Source: Runella sp. CRIBMP (lineage in GTDB: Bacteria; Bacteroidota; Bacteroidia; Cytophagales; Spirosomataceae). From it: a DNA stretch of 64,000 nucleotides. Below, in pieces: positions 42,367-49,911 of the stretch (position 1 is the first letter of the stretch; every line of letters starts with the position of its first letter). The translations under genes and the position numbers were made by a program. Location of the stretch: positions 62,001 to 126,000 of the forward strand of contig NZ_JAAAKZ010000001.1 of assembly GCF_009905605.1 (NCBI RefSeq), written 5' to 3'. Under the pieces are notes generated by a model. That model did not search any database. It saw only the letters and a program-made list of their open reading frames with translations, and had not been told where the DNA came from.

Positions 42367-42533
42367 TGGACAGGTCTTAAAATTGGAGGGACGCTTTAGA
42401 CTGCCTGAGCAGTTGATAAAGCTACCAGTTTCTCCTGAAACGCCAAAGAAATCAAGATTATTTTTTTGTTGTGACGAATAATCGCTCATTTTTTTAAATA
42501 TTGCGCTAATTAGAGAACAAAAAAATAATTGAT

Positions 42534-42836
42534 ATGATTCTTCACAGTGTTACTGTAAACATAGATAAGACCCTAGAGTTGGAATGGCTACAATGGATGA
42601 AAAACGTTCATATCCCCGAAATTATGGCTACCGGATTGCCGATGGGCAATAAGATATTAAAACTGTTGACTGAAATAGACAACGAAGGAACGACCTTTTC
42701 GTGTCAGTACTATTTTCAGACCATGGAAGATTATTTTACCTACGATAAACTTCACGCAAAAGAATTTCAGGATAAACATCACGTACGTTTTCTGAATAGA
42801 TACGTTTCTTTCCGAACGTTGTTGGAGGAAGTATAA
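42534..42836 (+). CDS. DUF4286 family protein
   Basis: 100 residues. LHSVTVNIDKTLELEWLQWM, HIPEIMATGLP and SCQYYFQTMEDYFTYDKLHAKEF.DKHH match DUF4286, a Bacteroidota family with a ferredoxin-like, dimeric alpha-beta barrel look. No signal peptide. The stop is 20 bases from the pbpC start, so the two are probably one transcript. Function unknown. Confidence 0.85.
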   Translation: MILHSVTVNIDKTLELEWLQWMKNVHIPEIMATGLPMGNKILKLLTEIDNEGTTFSCQYYFQTMEDYFTYDKLHAKEFQDKHHVRFLNRYVSFRTLLEEV

Positions 42837-42856
42837 TTTTAATTGGGGCAGTAGCG

Positions 42857-45199
42857 ATGTGGAAGGCATTCAAGTTAATGAAAGAAGGTGGCCAAAAATC
42901 TTCTAACGTACTGAAAAAATGGCTTCGTTCTTCCCGTTTTTGGCTATTGATAACCCCTTTTTTGCTTTTTTTACTGTTGGATGTTGCGATTCCTTTTAAG
43001 GTTTCGCCGCGCTACTCAACGCTTATTGCAGCTTCCGATGGGACAATTCTGCACGCATTTCTGAATGATGATGACAAATGGAGACTTTATACGGAGTTGG
43101 AGGAGATTACGCCAGTACTTCGACAAACTATTCTCCAAAAAGAAGACCGTTATTTTTATTATCACCCTGGATTTAACCCCGTTGCCTTAGGGCGGGCTTT
43201 CCTTAAAAACACAGCGACAGGGCGACGAAGCTCGGGGGCTTCTACAATTACGATGCAGGTAGTGCGTTTGTTGGAGCCTCGGCAACGCACGTATTTGAGT
43301 AAAACAATTGAACTTTTCAGGGCGGTACAGCTGGAACTGCACTATTCCAAGGACGAAATCCTACAACTCTACCTCAATCTGATTCCGTACGGTGGCAATA
43401 TTGAAGGGATGAAATCGGCGTCATTATTGTATTTTGGTAAACTGCCGCAGTTGCTGAGCTTGGCCGAAATCACAACGTTGACCATCATTCCCAATCGTCC
43501 TTCCAGTTTGCGATTGGGCCAAAAAAATGCTTTTATTGTTCAGGAACGAAACAAATGGCTCCGTCGATTTGAAAAAGCCGCCTTGTTTGATAAACAAGTC
43601 ATTGACGATGCCATAAACGAACCTCTGACTGCCTATCGTCGTGAAGCGCCCAAGTTGGCTCCTCATTTGGCATTTCGTTTGAAAAAAGAGCATAAAAATA
43701 CGCCCATTATCCGAACCACCATTTTGCCGACCCGGCAGGCACTGGTAGAGCAAATGACCCAAAATTATGTCAATCGACTTCAAAGTATGGATATTCACAA
43801 TGCGGCGGTTATTGTGGTTAATAATGAAACCATGCGTGTAGAAGCCTACGTAGGTTCGGCTGATTTTAATAATCCGTACGACGGGGGGCAGGTGGACGGT
43901 ATCAGGGCGGTACGCTCGCCGGGTAGTACCCTAAAGCCCCTGCTCTACGCTATTGCGTTTGACAAAGGAATGATTACGCCCAAGTCAGCCATCAATGATG
44001 TGCCGACCAATTTCGGTGGTTTTGAGCCAGAAAACTTTGACCGCCGGTTCAATGGAAAAGTGACGATTGAGTTTGCTTTGGCCAACTCGCTCAATATTCC
44101 AGCCGTAAAGGTGTTAAAAGAACTGACTCCGAGTGTTTTGATTGGTTATCTGAAAAAAGCAGATTTTCAAACCGTGAAAAAACAGTCTAAAGACTTGGGG
44201 CTTTCCATGATTTTGGGCGGTTGTGGAGTCACTTTGGAAGAACTGACGCGCCTTTTTACAAGTTTTGCCAATGAAGGAAAAATACACGGTTTAAATTATT
44301 CGACAGATGCTAAAAAATCAAAAGGAGAAGTGCTGGTTTCTCCCGAATCGGCGTATTTGATTAACGGGATTTTAACCCAAATTACCCGACCTGATTTGCC
44401 CAATAATTTTGATAACACCTACCATTTGCCGCGTATTGCGTGGAAAACAGGAACTTCTTACGGTAAAAAAGACGCTTGGAGCATTGGCTACAACCGCCGT
44501 TATACTGTCGGGGTTTGGGTGGGAAATTTTTCGGGTGTGGGCGTGCCCGAACTCAACGGGGCCAACATTGCCACCCCGCTGCTGTTTGATGTCTTCAACG
44601 CCATCGATTATAATTCGCCCACGGGATGGTTCAAACCGACCACCGATATTACGCGCCGAAAAGTATGCGCCGAAAGTGGTGACTTACCCGCTGAATTTTG
44701 CACGCATCAGGTCTTGGATTATGCCATTATGGGCATTTCGCCCACGCGCAAATGCCAACATTCGAAATGGGTATTGACCGATAAAAACGCTGAAATTTCG
44801 TACTGCACTCAGTGTCTTCCCGACAGCGGCTACGTGCGAAAATTATACCCCAATATGGCCCCCGAATTAATTGCGTACAATGAATTAAATCATATTCCTT
44901 TTCAACGAATTCCGCCGCATAATCCTAAATGTACCAGAGTATTTGAGGTAGGTGCCCCCGTGATTACGAGTCCGAATGATGGGAGTGAATACTTTCTTGA
45001 AAATCAGGAGTTACAGTTGGCTTGTCAGGCAAGCAATGACGTGCGGGAGGTCTACTGGTACATCAATGATAAATTGATTCAAAAAGCAAACCCACAGGCA
45101 GCTTTGTTTGTAAAGCCACCTGTGGGTAAGGTAAAAATATCCTGTAGCGACGATAAAGGCCGAAACGTGGACGTATTTATAAAAGTGCTGAGTCGCTAG
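42857..45199 (+). CDS. pbpC: penicillin-binding protein 1C
   Basis: 780 residues. One N-terminal membrane anchor (about 29-45). Transglycosylase domain about 75-245 with KEDRYFYYHPGFNP (catalytic Glu), SGASTITMQVVRLLE and LYLNLIPYGGNIEGM. Transpeptidase domain about 305-560 with SPGSTLKPLLYAI (nucleophile Ser in SxxK), SLN, and KTGTSYGKKDAW. The C-terminal BiPBP_C domain begins near VITSPNDGSEYFLENQEL. All catalytic motifs are kept. It polymerises and crosslinks peptidoglycan in the periplasm. The usual E. coli neighbour, an alpha-2-macroglobulin gene, is not adjacent; DUF4286 precedes it. Confidence 0.95.
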   Translation: MWKAFKLMKEGGQKSSNVLKKWLRSSRFWLLITPFLLFLLLDVAIPFKVSPRYSTLIAASDGTILHAFLNDDDKWRLYTELEEITPVLRQTILQKEDRYFYYHPGFNPVALGRAFLKNTATGRRSSGASTITMQVVRLLEPRQRTYLSKTIELFRAVQLELHYSKDEILQLYLNLIPYGGNIEGMKSASLLYFGKLPQLLSLAEITTLTIIPNRPSSLRLGQKNAFIVQERNKWLRRFEKAALFDKQVIDDAINEPLTAYRREAPKLAPHLAFRLKKEHKNTPIIRTTILPTRQALVEQMTQNYVNRLQSMDIHNAAVIVVNNETMRVEAYVGSADFNNPYDGGQVDGIRAVRSPGSTLKPLLYAIAFDKGMITPKSAINDVPTNFGGFEPENFDRRFNGKVTIEFALANSLNIPAVKVLKELTPSVLIGYLKKADFQTVKKQSKDLGLSMILGGCGVTLEELTRLFTSFANEGKIHGLNYSTDAKKSKGEVLVSPESAYLINGILTQITRPDLPNNFDNTYHLPRIAWKTGTSYGKKDAWSIGYNRRYTVGVWVGNFSGVGVPELNGANIATPLLFDVFNAIDYNSPTGWFKPTTDITRRKVCAESGDLPAEFCTHQVLDYAIMGISPTRKCQHSKWVLTDKNAEISYCTQCLPDSGYVRKLYPNMAPELIAYNELNHIPFQRIPPHNPKCTRVFEVGAPVITSPNDGSEYFLENQELQLACQASNDVREVYWYINDKLIQKANPQAALFVKPPVGKVKISCSDDKGRNVDVFIKVLSR

Positions 45200-45204
45200 A
45201 AGTA

Positions 45205-45705
45205 TTACTCTTCTGCAATTTCAGCCCCTTCTAGATTATAGTTTAATTCATAGATGTTATCAGCATTGAGTTTCATCACACCGCGCAGGGTATGCCGTTC
45301 GTCGGTTTTGAATTTACGTCCGTTTTTCTTGAACTTCAAGCCAACCACAGATTCTGGACCTGCCCCGCCGCAGAAGAAACACGCGCTAAACGGAAAGGCC
45401 GAAAGAGCGTATAAGTTTGATTCTACGTCAATCGGTAAAATATAACCAGTCAACAGTACTTCTTTACCATTGAGTTTATTGACATTCGGGCCAAATGTTG
45501 GGTAAAGCATGTAAACCGACTCCTCAGGGTACCATTTTTTCTTGAAAGTAACATCCCGCAGGGTCTCCCATGTGATTTTTACGGGGTTATTTCCAGTAAG
45601 TGCCCGATAGCGAAATTTATCACCCGATTCAGACGGTTGTTCAGATTTTACAAATCCTGTGAGGACAACCGAAAACAGGACTAGGGCAGCGACTAAACTT
45701 TTCAT
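45205..45705 (-). CDS. exported DUF3299-like protein
   Basis: 166 residues with an N-terminal signal (MKSLVAALVLFSVVLTGFVKS). The core ITWETLRDVTFKKKWYPEE, FGPNVNKLNGKEVLLTGYILPID and the Cys pair in FSACFFCGGAGPESVVGLKFK match DUF3299, periplasmic proteins of an OB-like fold with a CxxC that can be redox or metal linked. It is convergent with pbpC (5 bases apart) and upstream of the fasciclin gene only by divergent spacing. Function unknown. Confidence 0.75.
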   Translation of the reverse strand: MKSLVAALVLFSVVLTGFVKSEQPSESGDKFRYRALTGNNPVKITWETLRDVTFKKKWYPEESVYMLYPTFGPNVNKLNGKEVLLTGYILPIDVESNLYALSAFPFSACFFCGGAGPESVVGLKFKKNGRKFKTDERHTLRGVMKLNADNIYELNYNLEGAEIAEE

Positions 45706-45766
45706 GCGTTTATTGATTGATTGGCAACAAGTTTAATACAATTTTTAGGGCAATTATGTTCCCGAT

Positions 45767-46720
45767 TTAGGGTTTAGTATATAAAACATGATCAATGGCA
45801 AAAATAACGCCATTGGTAGCCGTTATATCTGCTCTGACAACATTGGCCGTGGTGGCGGGGGCAGCGGTTAGCTCGTCCGCAATTTTTATCCCTGTCGCTG
45901 ACTTTACAATACGGGTTACGTACACGGCATTAAACATTGGCAGGCTGCCTGAAGGCAGTGTCGGTGAAAAATACCGACTCAATGCAATGTGATACGAGAC
46001 TAGATTGGCCAGTGCCGCTGAAGAAACCGCCGTTGAATTGATTCTTGCCAAATTGAGTCCAGCCGCCTCCATGGCTTGATTTGTGGGTACAAATAGCGTG
46101 TAGGAGGGGTCGATGGGGTTGGCTCCCGTAGAATCAGCGAATATTCTCAAACGAGTTTCGCTGGCCACGGCTTTTAAGAGAGCCGCGCGGAAAAGGCTGA
46201 ATTCAGGCGTATTTTTGAGGAGTTGGCCTACGGTCTGTTGAGGAATACGAATAAGGCCGTTGATTACGTGAACGACTCCGTTTGTGGCATTCAAATCCAA
46301 TTTGCTGGCTCGAGCCTGATTCAAGTACGCAATTCCATCGTTGTATGTCAAATAAAGTCTGGATTTTGACATCATGCTAACGGGATTGTGCGTGCCAAGC
46401 GCCATGCTTGTCGAAGGGTAATTGGAAGTAATGACATGGTTCGTAATCAACGCCCTGACTTGCTCGGCGGGTAAGGCCGTAATGGCCGAAGCATCTGCAA
46501 ATCCTGCCGCTTTAAATCCCTCATCGGTCGGTGCAAAAAGCGTTACAGTGCTAGTTTTAAAGGCATCTTGCAAACCTGCGTGGCTGATGGCTGCACGCAG
46601 CATTCCGAGGTCGTCTTGTTCGAGTAAGATATCTGAAATGCTTTTGGGTTGTGGCTCATCCTGACTACAGCCTGCTGCTAAAAATCCTGCGAGAAAAAAA
46701 ACACCAATGAGTTTTTTCAT
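45767..46720 (-). CDS. fasciclin-domain lipoprotein (two FAS1 domains)
   Basis: 317 residues from ATG 46720. Signal peptide with lipobox AAGC (Cys18). Two FAS1 domains are seen: about 30-165 with TLFAPTDEGFKAAG and NATNGVVHVINGLIRIPQ, and about 170-315 with TLFVPTNQAMEAAGLN and ITATNGVIFAIDHVLY. FAS1 pairs act in adhesion or as periplasmic binding modules. The 120-base region upstream has no strict promoter motif. Single-gene unit by look, with hemB behind it on the same strand. Confidence 0.92.
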   Translation of the reverse strand: MKKLIGVFFLAGFLAAGCSQDEPQPKSISDILLEQDDLGMLRAAISHAGLQDAFKTSTVTLFAPTDEGFKAAGFADASAITALPAEQVRALITNHVITSNYPSTSMALGTHNPVSMMSKSRLYLTYNDGIAYLNQARASKLDLNATNGVVHVINGLIRIPQQTVGQLLKNTPEFSLFRAALLKAVASETRLRIFADSTGANPIDPSYTLFVPTNQAMEAAGLNLARINSTAVSSAALANLVSYHIALSRYFSPTLPSGSLPMFNAVYVTRIVKSATGIKIADELTAAPATTANVVRADITATNGVIFAIDHVLYTKP

Positions 46721-46840
46721 TACACTAAACAATGATTAGGTGTAAAATAAACGTAGTTAAGGCTAAAAAGTTAAAATGACCGTAGCCTTTCAACCTTAAT
46801 ACATGTCTAAACGCTTAGAAAAGCCGAAAATTGTTGCACT

Positions 46841-47821
46841 TTACGCTTGCAAAAGGGCAAATTCTTTGGCAAAATACGTCAGGATAATTTTGGCTCCCGC
46901 TCTACGAATGGAGAGCAGGGTTTCGAGCATGGCGCGATTGCCGTCCAACCACCCGTTTTGGGCCGCGGCTTTAATCATAGCATACTCACCAGATACATTG
47001 TAGGCAGCAATGGGCAAATCAAAATTTTGATTTAAGGTTTTGATAACATCCAAATACGCCAAGGCGGGTTTAACCATCAGAAAATCAGCGCCTTCTTCGT
47101 AATCAAGTGCCGCTTCGATGAGGGCTTCGCGTACGTTGGCGGGGTTCATCTGATAGGTTTTCTTGTCGCCAAAACGCGGTGCAGAGTCGAGTGCATCGCG
47201 GAAAGGGCCGTAAAAAGCACTGGCAAATTTGACCGAATACGACATAATGCTGACATCGGTAAAACCTTCTGCATCCAATGCCTGACGGATATACCCAACG
47301 CGCCCGTCCATCATATCGCTCGGGCCGAGAATATCAGCGCCAGCGCGGGCTTGTGCCACGGCCATTTTTGCTAAAATATCGAGGGTTTCGTCGTTAAGGA
47401 TTTTTCCATTTTTAACCAAGCCATCGTGCCCGTCGCTGCTGTATGGGTCCATCGCAACGTCGGTCATCAAGGCCAACTCTGGAAAATTATCCTTTACTGC
47501 CTTCAGTGCGTCCAGATAAAAGGTGCCTTCTCGGTAACTTTCAGTAGCGAAAGTATCTTTTTTGTCTTCTGCGTAATTAGGAAACAAATCAATGCACTTA
47601 ATACCCAAATCCGTTACTTCTTTGAGTTCTTCCAACAACGTGTCGAGGGAGTATCGATAAATACCCGGCATTGATTTGACTTCACTCTTAATGCCCTGAC
47701 CCTCCATGATAAACATAGGGTAAATAAGGTCATTGACCGATACGGCTGTCTCCTGTACTAAGGCTCGAATGGCCTCCGACTGTCGATTGCGACGCGGACG
47801 GCGAATGATGGGATAATTCAT
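46841..47821 (-). CDS. hemB: porphobilinogen synthase (delta-aminolevulinate dehydratase)
   Basis: 326 residues. The two Schiff-base lysines are at 198 (SYSVKFASAFYGPF) and 251 (LMVKPALAYLDVI). The metal-binding stretch at 121-134 reads DVAMDPYSSDGHDG, the Asp-rich form instead of the Cys-rich zinc form, so the enzyme is expected to depend on magnesium rather than zinc. It joins two 5-aminolevulinate molecules in the cytosol to make porphobilinogen for heme. It lies downstream of a PfkB-type kinase gene, 67 bases apart, with a weak hairpin between. Confidence 0.97.
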   Translation of the reverse strand: MNYPIIRRPRRNRQSEAIRALVQETAVSVNDLIYPMFIMEGQGIKSEVKSMPGIYRYSLDTLLEELKEVTDLGIKCIDLFPNYAEDKKDTFATESYREGTFYLDALKAVKDNFPELALMTDVAMDPYSSDGHDGLVKNGKILNDETLDILAKMAVAQARAGADILGPSDMMDGRVGYIRQALDAEGFTDVSIMSYSVKFASAFYGPFRDALDSAPRFGDKKTYQMNPANVREALIEAALDYEEGADFLMVKPALAYLDVIKTLNQNFDLPIAAYNVSGEYAMIKAAAQNGWLDGNRAMLETLLSIRRAGAKIILTYFAKEFALLQA

Positions 47822-47846
47822 AACATCGAACGATTAAGATGAAATT

Positions 47847-47876
47847 TCTCAAGCCCGATTTTCATCAGACTTGAGA
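47847..47876 (-). terminator. weak hairpin between the PfkB kinase gene and hemB
   Basis: TCTCAAG (47847-47853) and CTTGAGA (47870-47876) can pair around a 16-base loop. On the minus strand it follows the PfkB stop and is followed by AATTTC, not a clean T-run, so it may be partial or incidental. Confidence 0.35.
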
Positions 47877-47888
47877 GCACTGATTTTT

Positions 47889-48803
47889 TTATATCTGAAA
47901 ATGTGCTAACTGTACAAATTCCTGCACACGAGCCGTGATTTCCTCCTGAGTCAGTCCGACGATTCGCTCGGAGCCAAATTTTTCAACGCAAAAAGAGGCC
48001 ATTGCCGACCCGTACACGATGGCACGTTTCATGTTTTCAAAACTGATGTCGTCAGTGCTGGCAAGATAACCGATAAAACCACCCGCAAATGTGTCGCCTG
48101 CGCCCGTTGGGTCAAATACATCTTCTAAGGGTAGTGCAGGGCAAAAAAACACTTGGTCGCCTTGAAATAACAGTGCACCGTGTTCACCCTTCTTGATAAT
48201 CAATGTTTTAGGCCCCATTGCCATGACGGTTTTGGCCGCGCGGCGCAGCGAGTAGTCGCCAGAAAGAATACGGGCTTCTTCGTCGTTGATGGTAAGTACG
48301 TCTACCATTTTCAAGACAGACTTAAGGTCATCCATGGCAATATCCATCCAAAAATTCATGGTATCAAGCATGACCAATTTGGGGCGCTTTGTGATACGCT
48401 CCAGCACCATTTGTTGAATGGCGGGGGCGGTATTGCCAAGCATGAGGTATTGACAGTCTTGGTAAGAATCAGGGATAATGGGGTCAAATTTTTCCATGAC
48501 ATTGAGTTGTACCTCGACAGTGTCGCGGCTGTTCATGTCGTTGTGGTATTTGCCCGACCAAAAGAAAGTTTTCTCGCCCTGTTTGATTTGCAACCCCTCG
48601 GTGTCAATGCCATGTTCTTGGAGTAATCCAATCATTTCTTGGGGGAAATCGTCTCCTACAACGGCGACTAAATTGTTTTTTGTTGAAAAATAAGAAGCCG
48701 AAAGGGTGATATAAGTGGCGGCGCCGCCAATAATTTTATCCGTTTTGCCAAAAGGAGTTTCGAGCGCATCAAAAGCAACGGAACCAACCGTAAGTAAACT
48801 CAT
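47889..48803 (-). CDS. PfkB-family sugar kinase
   Basis: 304 residues. The PfkB C-terminal signature DPTGAGDTFAGGFIGYL places the catalytic Asp at 237; ATP-binding KKGEHGALLF precedes it, and the N-terminal GGAATYITLSASYFS substrate loop is typical. It phosphorylates a sugar or nucleoside in the cytosol; branch members include adenosine kinase-like and ribokinase-like enzymes, and the substrate cannot be told. It is followed by hemB on the same strand and preceded by the TPR gene. Confidence 0.9.
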   Translation of the reverse strand: MSLLTVGSVAFDALETPFGKTDKIIGGAATYITLSASYFSTKNNLVAVVGDDFPQEMIGLLQEHGIDTEGLQIKQGEKTFFWSGKYHNDMNSRDTVEVQLNVMEKFDPIIPDSYQDCQYLMLGNTAPAIQQMVLERITKRPKLVMLDTMNFWMDIAMDDLKSVLKMVDVLTINDEEARILSGDYSLRRAAKTVMAMGPKTLIIKKGEHGALLFQGDQVFFCPALPLEDVFDPTGAGDTFAGGFIGYLASTDDISFENMKRAIVYGSAMASFCVEKFGSERIVGLTQEEITARVQEFVQLAHFQI

Positions 48804-48848
48804 GGGAAATGTTGGGGTGTTAAATGTGGGACAAAGTGTGTTGAAAAA

Positions 48849-48882
48849 GCAAAAGGGATAAAACTGGTGAGTCTTATCCCTT
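48849..48882 (-). terminator. terminator after the TPR gene
   Basis: AAGGGATAA (48853-48861) and TTATCCCTT (48874-48882) are perfect complements; on the minus strand the stem is followed by TTGCTTTTT. Confidence 0.75.
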
Positions 48883-48907
48883 ACAATTTTATTTCATCAT
48901 GAAATGA

Positions 48908-49603
48908 TTATTCTGCTGCACTTTCGAGCAAGCCCTTAAACTTCTTCGCGTTAAGAACTTCGGACGATTGTGGATATTTTTCGATGAGGTTGCCATATAC
49001 TTCGATGGCCTCCTTATTCTTCTTCGCTTTTTCGTACGCAATACCTAATTTAACCATGTACATAGGTGTAAAATAGGCATTCGGCTTATAATCAACGGCT
49101 TTTTGATAATAGCTGATAGCTTCTTCGGCGTTGTTTTTTTCCATGTAAGCATCGCCGATGAGCGAGTAAGCGCGAGCCTGTACCAGCAAATCAGAAGAAC
49201 TAAACGATTTTAGACGCTCAATGGCTTCGTCAAATTTACCTTGCTTCAGAAGAGCAGTTCCCGCATAAAAGTTGGCCAGATTTCCCGCAGGCGTAACACT
49301 GTACTCATCAGCGATAGCCAGCAAGCCAGGGTTTCCGCCGCTGCCTTTGAGGGCTTTATTGAGAGAATCAGATTCGATGGCAAATACAGGGTTGAATAAC
49401 ACCGCCTGTGCTTGCTCGTCTTGGCTGTTCACATACCAGTGATAGCCCAACCATCCTGCCAAAGCTGCTACTATTACGCCACCTACAATAAAAAAGATAT
49501 TACGGTTTTTTTCGAGGTTTTTCTCGAACTTGGTTAACTCCCCCGCTAAGCCTTCCGGGCTCTCCAAGAACTCTAAACCAGAATCTGTGTCTTTGTTGCT
49601 CAT
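48908..49603 (-). CDS. TPR-repeat membrane protein (YfgM/Bam-like helper type)
   Basis: 231 residues from ATG 49603 (MSNKDTDSGLEFLESPEGL). A single helix about 36-56 (IFFIVGGVIVAALAGWLGYHW) anchors it, with the cytosolic start short and acidic, so the bulk faces the periplasm. At least four TPR-like helical pairs follow, for example ANFYAGTALLKQGKFDEAIERL, ARAYSLIGDAYMEKNNAEEAISYY and YMVKLGIAYEKAKKNKEAIEVY. The plan resembles YfgM, a SecYEG- and chaperone-linked protein, but the length of the family allows only a general call. A good promoter motif precedes the gene. Confidence 0.85.
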   Translation of the reverse strand: MSNKDTDSGLEFLESPEGLAGELTKFEKNLEKNRNIFFIVGGVIVAALAGWLGYHWYVNSQDEQAQAVLFNPVFAIESDSLNKALKGSGGNPGLLAIADEYSVTPAGNLANFYAGTALLKQGKFDEAIERLKSFSSSDLLVQARAYSLIGDAYMEKNNAEEAISYYQKAVDYKPNAYFTPMYMVKLGIAYEKAKKNKEAIEVYGNLIEKYPQSSEVLNAKKFKGLLESAAE

Positions 49604-49911
49604 TACCATTGATTTCAAATTGGACTGCAAAATTAGGAAAACTGTTGGAAGTCAAAAAGAACTATTTATTTTTTTCGTGAATTCTATCCATTTATCACTA
49701 ATTTTTTTAATTATTTTCTTAATCGCTTGATGTTAAGTTATTTCGTCTCTTGATTGTTGACTTGCCATTTTGGCGTACGCAAGGGCCTAAAATGGACTAA
49801 TTACGCCCTTTTCTTATTTCTAGCATAATATCTGGTGCGTAAAGCACTACTTGTGTGGCGGCAAATAGGTGAATCAAATGCGAATTATAGGTTATAGGGC
49901 TTGATAAACAT
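49604..49911. other. 308-base gene-free region between TPR gene and wzc-like gene
   Basis: AT-rich. It holds the promoter of the TPR gene at its low-coordinate end and, at 49765-49774 against 49785-49795, a 10-bp stem with one bulge (CCATTTTGGC / GCCTAAAATGG) that may terminate the exopolysaccharide operon. No open frame, tRNA or other RNA pattern was seen. Confidence 0.6.
49628..49656 (-). promoter_or_regulatory. promoter of the TPR gene
   Basis: TAATTTTG on the minus strand (plus 49628-49635) is an exact -7 element 24 bases before the start; TTTG lies upstream at plus 49653-49656, a spacing of 17 rather than 19 bases. Confidence 0.6.

Noticed and set aside
41662-42489. AlbA-domain protein as part of a defence island
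   Set aside because: Neighbours are a permease, DUF4286 and pbpC; no nuclease, methylase or other defence gene lies near.
49604-49911. Hidden small RNA or gene in the 308-base gap
   Set aside because: AT-rich with no coding frame, no tRNA-like cloverleaf and only one modest hairpin; nothing beyond promoter and possible terminator could be supported.
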